DNA from: Nostoc flagelliforme FACHB-838
GTDB lineage: Bacteria > Cyanobacteriota > Cyanobacteriia > Cyanobacteriales > Nostocaceae
Assembly (NCBI RefSeq): GCF_014698065.1
Contig: NZ_JACJSI010000025.1
Location: 1-64,000 of the forward strand
Length of the DNA: 64,000 nt
Reading direction: 5' to 3'
Both the position numbers and the translations under genes were made by a program. The notes below the pieces were generated by a model. The model worked only from the letters and a program-made list of their open reading frames with translations. It did not search any database and was not told the origin of the DNA. Numbering within the stretch: the stretch's first letter is position 1; each line of letters opens with the position of its first letter. Of this stretch, positions 9,300 through 17,856 are shown in pieces.

Positions 9300-11137
9300 A
9301 ATCCTTGTCCTGAGAGGGTTGCAGCGCGGATCGCCTCAATGGGAAATTTGGGAGTGCGATCGCCGTACAATAAACCGTTAGCTTCTTGGAAGGTATCTGT
9401 TAATTGGGTGTAACAGAATCCGCTAAATAGCTCAATGTCATTAACTGTTTTGAGCAGAGTAGCGTATTTCATTTCTAATTCAGAAATATTCGAGCAGTTT
9501 TCATATCCCCAAGCTTGATCTGCATTAGGTTGATCAAGAGAGGCGTATGCAATCCCACCAAACTCGGTCAACATCACTGGTTGTCCCTGATGGGGATAAT
9601 TGTCCAAGGTGAGGATACGTCCTCCAGGGCGGCTACGCTCAAATAAATCTGATATTTGAATCTCCGGTCTGTAGCGATGGGCTAATCGCTCAGGCTGGCG
9701 TTCATAGTCATGAATAGCGAGGATGTCGGTATCTGTACTTTCCCAACCATCGTTACCAATTACTGGCCGAGTTGGATCGAGAGTTTTAGTTAGGTGATAC
9801 ATTGCTAACACGTAATTACGGTGAGCTGCTGTCTCAACCAAATTTGGCACTCCCCAAGATTCATTAAACGGCACCCACGCCACAATACAAGGATGGCTAA
9901 CATCTCGCTTAATGATTTCCGTCCACTCACGGGTCATGCGTTCCACGGCTTTCGGCGTGAAGCGGTAAGCGCTAGGCATCTCCTCCCATACTAACAACCC
10001 TAAGACGTCTGCCCAATATAAAAAGCGGGGATCTTCAACTTTTTGGTGTTTGCGTACTCCGTTAAAACCCATAGCTTTGACGAGTTCTACATCACGTCGC
10101 AATGCTTCGTCATTGGGTGGAGTCATTAATGTATCAGGCCAGTAACCTTGGTCGAGAACTAGGCGTAGATAGTAGGGGCGACCATTGAGCATAAAGCGAT
10201 CGCGCTGAATGCTGACAGTCCGCATCGCTGTATAAGATTGCACTTCATCTAAAAGATGGTCTTTATCCCATAGCTGAATTTCAGCATCTATCAGCGTCGG
10301 CTTTTCTGGACTCCACAGTAATTCATTGCGGCAGTCGTCAATACCCGGATCGCCCAAAACAATGCGGCGGCTAATTTCCCCATTGAATACTTCATAAGTA
10401 TCATTTGCTAACACCCGACCGTCAGCACTGAGTTTAATTTTAACTCGTACACCTGAAGTAGGTAAATCACCAGCCAACCCAAGTTCAAACCCAATTTCCC
10501 ACCGTTCGCAGTCGGGAATCCAACGAAGATTACCGATATAAGCCTCGCCTACGCGTTCCAGCCAAACTGTCTGCCAAATACCACTTGTGCGAGGATACCA
10601 AATACTATGGGGTTTCAACTGCCAATCCTGTTTACCACGAGGTTTAGCGAGGTCGTGCGGATCGTCTTGCGCCCACACTGTTACCTTGGTTGTACCACTG
10701 TCATTTAAGGCACGGGTAATATCGAAACTGAAAGAGGTGTGTCCGCCTTCATGCTCGCCGATGTATTTATCGTTTACCCACACACGAGCGCGATAATCCA
10801 CAGCGCCAAAATGTAACAGTAATCTCCCGTCTCCTGGTGGTGTTTCAAATTCACGCTCGTACCAGCAGTTCGGATGGAACCCGTGATCACCAATCCCACT
10901 TTTGGTAGATTCCGGTGCGAAAGGAACTTCTATATGATGAGACCATTGGGTTAAATCGCTGGGTTCAATACATTTGCCTTGGTCATCAAATGCGAATTTC
11001 CACAGCCCGTTTAAATTGTGCCACTCTGAGCGTTTTAATAATGGTCGAGGGTGTGCTATTGCTGCTAAGTCCACAAAATTACTATCAGTTTTAGAGGGTA
11101 ATTTAACCTCTTGATTCACCATATCTAACAATTTCAT
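9278..11137 (-). CDS. glycoside hydrolase family 2 protein (beta-galactosidase/glucuronidase type)
   Basis: 619 aa with no signal peptide, so probably cytoplasmic. The order is a jelly-roll sugar-binding domain (about 40-200, RKHQ-free and beginning PLLKRSEWHNLNG), an immunoglobulin-like domain (about 200-300) and a TIM barrel from about 310. The acid/base Glu is in FNESWG (Glu426) and the nucleophile Glu in LTEFGG (Glu525). The context NGVRKHQKVEDPRFLYWAD is typical of short GH2 enzymes. AGGAG precedes the ATG. It is coupled to galT, which favours a galactoside as substrate. GH2 also contains galactofuranosidases and other activities, so specificity is open. Confidence 0.92.
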   Translation of the reverse strand: MKLLDMVNQEVKLPSKTDSNFVDLAAIAHPRPLLKRSEWHNLNGLWKFAFDDQGKCIEPSDLTQWSHHIEVPFAPESTKSGIGDHGFHPNCWYEREFETPPGDGRLLLHFGAVDYRARVWVNDKYIGEHEGGHTSFSFDITRALNDSGTTKVTVWAQDDPHDLAKPRGKQDWQLKPHSIWYPRTSGIWQTVWLERVGEAYIGNLRWIPDCERWEIGFELGLAGDLPTSGVRVKIKLSADGRVLANDTYEVFNGEISRRIVLGDPGIDDCRNELLWSPEKPTLIDAEIQLWDKDHLLDEVQSYTAMRTVSIQRDRFMLNGRPYYLRLVLDQGYWPDTLMTPPNDEALRRDVELVKAMGFNGVRKHQKVEDPRFLYWADVLGLLVWEEMPSAYRFTPKAVERMTREWTEIIKRDVSHPCIVAWVPFNESWGVPNLVETAAHRNYVLAMYHLTKTLDPTRPVIGNDGWESTDTDILAIHDYERQPERLAHRYRPEIQISDLFERSRPGGRILTLDNYPHQGQPVMLTEFGGIAYASLDQPNADQAWGYENCSNISELEMKYATLLKTVNDIELFSGFCYTQLTDTFQEANGLLYGDRTPKFPIEAIRAATLSGQGLCTPTSC

Positions 11138-11702
11138 CAGATTTTCTCCTTATAAATAACTCAATCAACCCCTGCTATCAGTCAAATTTAGGCCCAAATA
11201 TTTTGATTGCCAGATATAGCATGAGTTTTTAGCCAATCATTCATTGATCGGTTAGAGCTAGTAGTATTGGATTTTTTTTGTAGTCAATACTGATACCTTC
11301 TGCACTTAAGTGTTGAAGTATAACAATAAATTTATATACGCCTAGCTCGTGACATTATGGCATATACATCATCGATCTTTGCCAGGTTATCTAGAAAAAA
11401 AAGCATTAAATTTAGGTAGCTACTACATATCATAAATCTGCCACACAATAAACTACTGTTTAAGTAATTTTTTGACAATTATTTATTAATCAAAAAGCAT
11501 GAGCAAATTAAAGGAAAATAACTAAAATCAGGTTATATAAGAAGATAACGGAAGCATTCAGTGAATATTGCTAGATAGATGGCATTTTTGCCTGCAACCG
11601 TAGTTTTATAGTCACTGGTTGAGTGGGTAAAGCTCATAACTCAAGCCACGGCCGAATAAATACTCCCTTAAAAACTCTAGGTTTCAAAATGGACGGGGTT
11701 TA
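11138..11702. other. intergenic region upstream of the GH2 gene
   Basis: About 565 bp of AT-rich sequence holding the presumed promoter of the GH2-galT unit. I see no credible gene and no clear operator in it. Confidence 0.4.
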
Positions 11703-11818
11703 GGGACTTCCAAAAATTAAATTATTCAATTTTGGGAGCGAAGATGATCGTTAGATTCTTCCTCCCCTGCAACGCCAGCTCACCAAAGCGATGGGCCATT
11801 TTTTTAGTTGGAAGTTCC
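11703..11818. repeat. miniature element with 11-bp terminal inverted repeats
   Basis: The left end GGGACTTCCAA and right end TTGGAAGTTCC are inverted repeats with one mismatch, 116 bp end to end. TTA flanks both sides. The right-end sequence, with its preceding TTTTTTTAG, recurs at 39548-39567. Non-coding; a MITE or a relic of a larger element. Confidence 0.6.
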
Positions 11819-11879
11819 TTATGCCCCCTCACTGTCCTGAGCGTAGCCGTTGGCGCAGCCGAAGTGTGCCCCCTACCTC

Positions 11880-13640
11880 CTACCTTCCTTCTACCTTTTC
11901 GGCCAATTCTTCCAATTCTTTAAGGTGTTGTGCGTTCACAAGCCATTCTTGTTCATAGTTATATTTATCTGCATCATATTGACTTTGTTGCTCTTTTAGT
12001 GTATTAATCTCATGATTAATTATTGGTAATGCTTTCCCTTGGATAATTACTTTTTTTAGCAACTCAAACCGTGATGTTTCATCCATTTGACGCAAGAGTT
12101 GTGAAATACAACGGCTAATGATAACTTCATTGCCAAAATCAAGAATGCCATTAGATTCATTATCTGAAGATAATAATTGTTCGCTTACATCAAGCAAAGC
12201 TTCCACAACGGAGGGAATATAATTTACAGGAATTTCCTGTTTAGTGGAATTTTCTAGCTGTTCTAGAAATACCCTAGCTTGTGTTGTGCCGCCTGGTAGT
12301 TTTTGTTTAGTAAGTTCTATCAAATAGGTTCTAAAATTATCTGCATCTTCTACCAAACCAAGGATAATTTTTATCTGAATATTAGATAATTCGCCTGCTG
12401 ATAACGATAGGCGAAAGTAAACAGGAAACATTTCTAAACTACATATACGTAGCTGGTCACGCCATTGCAACTCTTCTTTTTTCTCTAAATAGGTCTTAAC
12501 TAAAATGGATTTTAACTTGGGGAAAAGATGCATGAGCAGGTTTTTAACAGGCTGCTTATCTTCATCTCGCAGTTGAGCAATCCAGGTATTCAGAATATTT
12601 TTTAGTTCGTCTCTTGAAGGGTTTACCTCTCCTACAAAAACATGAGGATTTTGATGAATTATGCTATATATCTTTGGGCAAAAGACTCGCAAAGACTCAA
12701 TAGCAATGAAATCAACAGGATTTACTTCATCTTTTACTGCTGGATACGTCACTGTTAAAGTGTTAACAAAACGAACAATATCCCGGATATTAGTAATAAA
12801 GTGATCTATTGCTTGAAAGTAAATATCACCCCAGCGAGCTTGGTTAATTTTTTGTTTTGGTGCTTGAGCAAATATATTACCAAGCTTGTCAAAAAGCAGC
12901 CTGCGAAGTGAGGTTTTATCAGGAAGAGGTAACTCAAAACTCACTTGGATAATTTTTTCTAAATATGCTTCTCCAGATGTTTCTTTAGTGTCTGCAATTG
13001 TTTTCACGACAACTTCTTTATCAAAGACCAGAAGATAAACAACGTTAGTAAAATTTCGCATTGCTTTGAAAATACGAAATAACTGCTTGATATCTTCAGC
13101 AGCTAACCGATCAATATCGTCAATTGTGACGACTATTCGCCGCTGTTGCTGTACTAAGGTATCTTCTACTTCTTCTTTTAATTGGGTAGCTTCCTTGTCC
13201 TTATGATCTAATAATGTTGCTAATGCTTTGCCAGTTTGAGCATAAGGTAGAGGAATGTCTGAAATAATGGTGGCAAAATCAGCTAGTCTCTCTCTCAAAC
13301 CTTTTGGCACAGCTGACTCTTTGCTTAAAACGTTTTGTAATTGGTCAAAAAAGCGCCTTGTGATATTTTCGTGTCCAGATAATAACCAGGGATTAAAAGG
13401 AATAATGATTGGTTGCTCCTCATCTGGCTTTTGCTGAAGATAGTGAACTACAAAGTTTAATAGTGTAGATTTGCCAGAGTTCCAAGAACCGTAAACTGCA
13501 ATAACGAAGCCTTCAGGAAAGGTCATTTTGCAAATGCTGTCTGCTAGATATTTGGCGAAGTTGGCATGTCTTAGCAGGTCTTTTTCGGGATCAACTAAGG
13601 AGCTATCTGCCGATATATCGTTAATTTCCGTCTGTGCCAT
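11880..13640 (-). CDS. KAP-family P-loop NTPase
   Basis: 586 aa. Walker A GSWNSGKST is at 51-59 and an extended Walker B, IVVTIDDIDRL, at about 169-179. The FNPWLLSGHENITRRFF block between them and the LEKIIQVSFELPLPD block after them are hallmarks of KAP NTPases. Many KAP proteins carry membrane helices inserted in the NTPase core, but none is evident here, so it is probably soluble. The C-terminal half (about 330-586) is helical and unrecognised. KAP NTPases are often linked to phage defence or membrane-associated signalling. No partner gene lies next to it, so no system can be assigned. Confidence 0.88.
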   Translation of the reverse strand: MAQTEINDISADSSLVDPEKDLLRHANFAKYLADSICKMTFPEGFVIAVYGSWNSGKSTLLNFVVHYLQQKPDEEQPIIIPFNPWLLSGHENITRRFFDQLQNVLSKESAVPKGLRERLADFATIISDIPLPYAQTGKALATLLDHKDKEATQLKEEVEDTLVQQQRRIVVTIDDIDRLAAEDIKQLFRIFKAMRNFTNVVYLLVFDKEVVVKTIADTKETSGEAYLEKIIQVSFELPLPDKTSLRRLLFDKLGNIFAQAPKQKINQARWGDIYFQAIDHFITNIRDIVRFVNTLTVTYPAVKDEVNPVDFIAIESLRVFCPKIYSIIHQNPHVFVGEVNPSRDELKNILNTWIAQLRDEDKQPVKNLLMHLFPKLKSILVKTYLEKKEELQWRDQLRICSLEMFPVYFRLSLSAGELSNIQIKIILGLVEDADNFRTYLIELTKQKLPGGTTQARVFLEQLENSTKQEIPVNYIPSVVEALLDVSEQLLSSDNESNGILDFGNEVIISRCISQLLRQMDETSRFELLKKVIIQGKALPIINHEINTLKEQQSQYDADKYNYEQEWLVNAQHLKELEELAEKVEGR

Positions 13641-13980
13641 AAAAAAGTTCTTTACTTATACTGTGATCGTGGCACATTTAGGAGGATGAGCAATGATACC
13701 TTACGACATAAATTTCCAGTGAAATAGTTTTCTCAAGACTTATGCAATTGGTTCTAAATTAGTTGTTGAGTATTACTGAAATTGGAAGGTTAAACTTAAA
13801 ACCTGATCATACTATTGGTTAGATAAATACAACATTATTTATGCCTATGTGTACTAGTGCAAGCTAAATTTTAGGATTTATATATAAAGGTATTAATTCT
13901 CAAGAGTGATTTTGAAAAATTTCCATGAGTTGATCTTCACAAAGTCTTAATTAACTGCTAAAAATATTTATTATACCTAC
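13641..13980. other. intergenic region upstream of the KAP gene
   Basis: 340 bp of AT-rich DNA between the KAP start and the repeat element at 13981. No credible gene or site is seen. Confidence 0.4.
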
Positions 13981-14233
13981 TAATACCAATTCTGTATGAA
14001 GATGCGCTAAACCATAATATTTGAGTACAAGAAAGAGAAACGTAGACGCAAAGCGGCTTGCCGCAGGCTACCGCATACTCCTACGGAAAAGCAAGCTACG
14101 CGCAGCATCTCGTAAGAGTTGGACGCATAGACACGTTCGCAGAGCATCTTGTAGAGAAGTGGCTTCCTGCCGGGTAGGACACAAAGAAAGAAGTTAAAAA
14201 GGTTTGGCGCAGCCTCATAAAGAAATGGTATAA
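13981..14233. repeat. 253-bp miniature element with 27-bp imperfect terminal inverted repeats
   Basis: The left end (13981-14007) begins TAATACCAATTCT and the right end (14207-14233) is its imperfect inverse, ending AGAAATGGTATAA. About 21 of 27 positions pair. The interior contains HIP-like and TACGC/GCGTA palindromes typical of Nostoc repeats. The same terminal motif, ATACCAATT, recurs near 16435, 19275, 32833 and 41023. No coding content. Confidence 0.65.
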
Positions 14234-14599
14234 GCTTCTAGCAAAATCCTCATAGAATTAGCTTTATGTCAATTAATTGACTTATTGGAACTTATTGGAT
14301 TAAAAGTCTAACCGCAGTTCTACAGCAGAATTCAGAATTCAGAATGGGCTAACAGAAATAAAACAAGCTTAATACCTACCTTTCAGACTTAGCTGGTGTA
14401 CTTTACCAGCTTGAAATCCGTTGGATGTTAGTCATTTCTGCTAAAGCAGTTTATAGCCAATACTTACCATTGGTTAGTCTTTTAGCAGGTAAGCAATTGC
14501 AATGCCTTAGAACTGATTGATGAAAGATTATATAAGTTTCACTAATTATGGCTAATAGTGGCTATAACAATTTAACTCTTTAAATATTGATTAGATAAT
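14234..14599. other. intergenic region upstream of the MFS gene
   Basis: About 365 bp. A CAGAATTCAGAATTCAGAA direct repeat lies near 14328-14343. Otherwise AT-rich, presumed to contain the MFS promoter; no gene is seen. Confidence 0.4.
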
Positions 14600-16063
14600 A
14601 TGGTTCAGCCCCAACAAGATGAAATTTCAGTAGAAGCTAATTCTCTTCCCCCTGTCCCCATTCAAGAAATCTCAGAGGATAGGGCATTAACAGAGACGGT
14701 ACTTTTCCCAACTCCAAAACTATCTTTCAAAATTTCTAAACTAGAAATTCGCCAAAGTCTCAAGGCGTTAACTTATGAGAGTGTCTTTGCTGCGGTTCTT
14801 TATAGTATTATCGGCGGTGCGTTGCTCAGTAATTTCTTGCTAGAGTTAGGCGCTGGCCCAGCTGAAATTGGTCTACTCGCTGCTATCCCTCAGATGGTGA
14901 ATCTGCTCCAACCACTAGGAGCGTATTTGGTAAACCGAAGTACCAGCTTTCGTTGGTATTTTCTATGTATTTTTATCCCGTCGCGGTTGCTATGGTTGAT
15001 TCTTCTACCAGCAATTGTGTTGGTTACTTCATCTCATATCACTGGACACCAAGTCATACAGTTGACATTGGCAATTCTCTTGGTAACTAATATTATCGAA
15101 GCTTTTGGTCGTGCGCCTTGGCTTGGGTGGTCGGCTGTGTTAGTACCTGGGCGGTTGCGGGGGCGATATTTCGGTTTTCGCAATAGTATTCTCGGCTTGA
15201 CAAACCTTATTTGTGTTCCTCTGCTAGGTCTAGCAGTATCGGCTTGGCCTGGTGGAACCCTTCAAGGTTATGGCACAGTCTTGGTTATAGGAATTGTATT
15301 AGGGCTAATCAGTGTGGCCTGTCAGTTCTGGATGGCTGATATCAACCCGCAGCTTTTAAAAGTTGGAGATTTAGACACATCACAGCCGCACCCGCAGGGA
15401 ATAGATTTTAGCTTTTTTAAAGATGCTAATTTTTTGAGGTTTGTGCTTTACCTGAGCCTTTGGTGCTTTGCTGTCAACATCAGCGCTCCTTTCTTTAACC
15501 TCTATATGCTGGATAACCTGGATATAGATATTAGTGTGGTAACGATTTATCACGGCTTGGGAACTGGTGCAAATATGCTAATGCTGCTTTTGTGGGGCAA
15601 ACTGGCCGACCGGATTGGGAATCGCCCGCTACTGTTATTGGTGGGAGTCTTAGTGGCGGTAACACCTCTGCTGTGGTTGGGAGTAGGAAGCGATCAAATT
15701 TCTTTTTGGATCTGGTTGCCTTTGTTACACATACTAGCTGGCGCGACGTGGGCAGCAATTGATTTGTGTACTAACAATTTGATGATGGGAATAGCACCGC
15801 TACGTTATCAGTCTAGTTATTTTGCGATCGCAGGCGCAATTGCTGGTATCACTGGAGCAATGGGTATTACTATCGGTGGCTTTCTCGCAACTCTGCCTGG
15901 TGCTGCGGGTTTGCTGGGGCTGTTTGTTCTCTCAGGCTTGTTACGGATGGCTGCACTTGTACCTTTAGTTTTTGTTCAAGAACAACGCTCTATGCCACTA
16001 GGTCAACTAATGCGATTCCTATTCCCAATCAAGCAGTCAACTAATTTGGTTAAAGTAGAATAA
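14600..16063 (+). CDS. MFS transporter
   Basis: 487-aa inner-membrane protein with about 12 predicted membrane helices after a 65-residue acidic, Pro-rich cytoplasmic N-terminus. Helix-loop signatures include LWGKLADRIGNRPLLLL (the MFS A-like motif after the sixth/seventh helix) and WLGWSAVLVPGRLRGRYFGFRNS. The substrate cannot be read from sequence. A drug/metabolite exporter is possible, and its position inside a sugar-gene region makes a sugar or glycoside conceivable but unsupported. It faces away from the KAP gene and converges on the DUF72 remnant. Confidence 0.85.
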   Translation: MVQPQQDEISVEANSLPPVPIQEISEDRALTETVLFPTPKLSFKISKLEIRQSLKALTYESVFAAVLYSIIGGALLSNFLLELGAGPAEIGLLAAIPQMVNLLQPLGAYLVNRSTSFRWYFLCIFIPSRLLWLILLPAIVLVTSSHITGHQVIQLTLAILLVTNIIEAFGRAPWLGWSAVLVPGRLRGRYFGFRNSILGLTNLICVPLLGLAVSAWPGGTLQGYGTVLVIGIVLGLISVACQFWMADINPQLLKVGDLDTSQPHPQGIDFSFFKDANFLRFVLYLSLWCFAVNISAPFFNLYMLDNLDIDISVVTIYHGLGTGANMLMLLLWGKLADRIGNRPLLLLVGVLVAVTPLLWLGVGSDQISFWIWLPLLHILAGATWAAIDLCTNNLMMGIAPLRYQSSYFAIAGAIAGITGAMGITIGGFLATLPGAAGLLGLFVLSGLLRMAALVPLVFVQEQRSMPLGQLMRFLFPIKQSTNLVKVE

Positions 16064-16083
16064 TAAGTTTTTAATTATGTACT

Positions 16084-16428
16084 TCAATAAGATACCAGCA
16101 AACTATAGAGTCGTTGAGCATCATGAATGGTGTGTCCATCGGGGTCGTTGTTGAAGTACATATAAACGTCAATCTCCTGCTTTAGAAATGAACGAATATA
16201 TTCAACCCATGTAAATAACTCTTCATCGCTATAACCTACGTTCCATTGCCCACTGTGCATACGGATATAAGTCCAAGGCGCAGTCAAACAGACATCAAGG
16301 GGAACTGTTGGGCTAACTGGTAGACAAAGGGCTACGCCTGTACTTTCCAGTAGTTTATAAACTTGGGGAATCAGCCAGCTTGAATGACGGAATTGAACTT
16401 TAAATCGTTGTAAACCTTTAAATAATTT
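16084..16428 (-). pseudogene. truncated DUF72 (YecE-like) gene
   Basis: The minus strand is open from a TAG at 16429-16431 to the stop at 16084. It encodes about 114 residues matching the C-terminal half of DUF72 proteins: QFRHSSWLIPQVYKLLES, then GVALCLPVSPTVPLD, APWTYIRMHSGQ, YSDEEL and VYMYFNND. Full-length members are about 240-300 aa, so roughly the first half is gone. A palindromic repeat (16445-16475) lies immediately beyond the break, which suggests truncation by rearrangement. A shorter open frame starting at 16287 is only the tail of this. Confidence 0.8.
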
Positions 16429-16444
16429 CTAATAAATACCAATT

Positions 16445-16475
16445 TTGTGGGGCAGGCATCTTGCCTGCCCCACAA
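16445..16475. repeat. 14-bp perfect inverted repeat (REP-like)
   Basis: TTGTGGGGCAGGCA and its exact inverse are separated by 3 nt. It directly follows the broken 5' edge of the DUF72 remnant and is preceded by the ATACCAATT motif seen at other element ends. Confidence 0.75.
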
Positions 16476-16558
16476 GAAGTAGTTAAGTATTTTTTATTTG
16501 GAAGGCCCTAATTATTGACGGTACCCACCTACAATTTCTAATCACCTGAAAATCATTT

Positions 16559-16765
16559 TCAAGCTAGTACTTTCTGGCTGAATTTTTGGAGTTGAGATTG
16601 AACCCAATTACCACCCTTAGCTATACATTGATGGCATATATCTCCATAGCCTTCACCTTGGTCATCACATATAATTAATCTGGGTTTGTGCGTCTGAAAC
16701 TTTCGCTGACATATTAAACATGGGTTGTTGATTTTATTTGTATCGCATTCTATTTGAAACTTCAT
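16559..16765 (-). CDS. small protein with two CxxC motifs
   Basis: A 68-aa protein with CLIC (about 17-20) and CHQC (about 44-47), which could bind one zinc ion as a ribbon or knuckle. Ordinary soluble composition otherwise. AGGGA lies six bases before the ATG, supporting this start. Isolated between the DUF72 remnant and the methyltransferase gene. No family recognised. Confidence 0.7.
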   Translation of the reverse strand: MKFQIECDTNKINNPCLICQRKFQTHKPRLIICDDQGEGYGDICHQCIAKGGNWVQSQLQKFSQKVLA

Positions 16766-16981
16766 TTTTTCCCTGCTTATTAAATAAATTTAAATGAAGC
16801 GAAAACCATCCATATACTTTATTATCTACACCTTCTATAAAAGTTACATCTATAAAAGGAAGTGTATATTGTTGATATTGAATACGAATTAAAACATAGT
16901 TTTATGTAAATAAAAACATATATAATCAGTATTTATCTCCTTTGAATAAAGTAAATTAATACCCAATTTTCTAGTTTTAAA

Positions 16982-17746
16982 CTAGAAAACTTGCTTGACA
17001 GCTTTACCAATGTAGCAGACAGAAATATCATTATTAATTTTGATTTCAAACAAGTCTGTTTTTCCACCTGTACTTTGATTATTTAATCCCTTAAGTAAGA
17101 TATTTTTCAACGTTTTAAAGTTAGTGCCACCTGTCAAATCAAATCCCTTGATTTCAAAATCTGCAAAGCCAGCCTTTTCCATTGTTTCTATCATTTCTTC
17201 GGGTTTAATAAACTTATTCCAGTCATGAAGTCCAGGCGGTATATGCTTTAGGGTATCTTCTAAAAGCCAAATCATTATAAATTTAGATTTTAAATTTCTA
17301 TTAATTGTATCGAACAAAAATAATCCATCTTTTCTTAAAACTCTATAAGCTTCTGAGATAACTTTTTGCCAATCTTCAACATGCTCTAATACGTCAAAGC
17401 ATAAAACAACATCAAAGCTATTTTCTTGATAAGGAAGATTTTCAGCTAATGCTCGTTGGTAGTCAATTTTTAAGTTACTGTTTCTAGCGTGCTCTTGGGC
17501 TATTTTAATTGAATTGAAAGATAAATCTATTCCAGAGACATAAGCATTTTGATTGGCTATAAATTCACAAGCTAATCCTCCTCCACACCCAATATCTAAA
17601 ACTTTAACTCCTTTCCAATCTGGCACAAAATTGGAAAAAAACTCGAATCTTGACTTGTTAAGATGGTTAGACAGATATAAAACCTTGTCTTCCTTCCACC
17701 ATGTATCTGCATTCAAATCGTAGTATTCTAAGTTATTTCTTTTCAT
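16982..17746 (-). CDS. class I SAM-dependent methyltransferase, UbiG-like
   Basis: 254 aa. SAM-binding motif I is VLDIGCGGG (about 50-58), the acidic motif II is GIDLS, and the post-motif DVVLCFDVLEHVEDW fits UbiG/Coq3-type O-methyltransferases. The C-terminal GFDLTGGTNFKTL also echoes UbiG. Cyanobacteria make plastoquinone rather than ubiquinone, so a natural-product or lipid substrate is more likely. It lies 110 bp downstream of the ATP-grasp gene on the same strand, but a strong terminator (17795-17829) separates them. The gene is AT-rich relative to its neighbours. Confidence 0.88.
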   Translation of the reverse strand: MKRNNLEYYDLNADTWWKEDKVLYLSNHLNKSRFEFFSNFVPDWKGVKVLDIGCGGGLACEFIANQNAYVSGIDLSFNSIKIAQEHARNSNLKIDYQRALAENLPYQENSFDVVLCFDVLEHVEDWQKVISEAYRVLRKDGLFLFDTINRNLKSKFIMIWLLEDTLKHIPPGLHDWNKFIKPEEMIETMEKAGFADFEIKGFDLTGGTNFKTLKNILLKGLNNQSTGGKTDLFEIKINNDISVCYIGKAVKQVF

Positions 17747-17794
17747 TTTTTTCTCAATTGTATAAAGCGAAGTTAATCTCTTTATTAGTTAGGC

Positions 17795-17829
17795 AAAAAA
17801 AACAGTTTCTACAATAAATGAAACTGTTT
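17795..17829 (-). terminator. rho-independent terminator after the ATP-grasp gene
   Basis: AAACAGTTTC and GAAACTGTTT form a perfect 10-bp stem around a 10-nt loop. On the minus strand it is followed by a T-run (17800-17795). It lies 28 bp past the ATP-grasp stop. Confidence 0.8.
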
Positions 17830-17856
17830 AAAGTCAGCTATGAACAGTTGTGCTGT

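Noticed and set aside
11732-11923. Plus-strand 63-codon frame
   Set aside because: Most of it lies in a miniature element and in the 3' end of the KAP gene.
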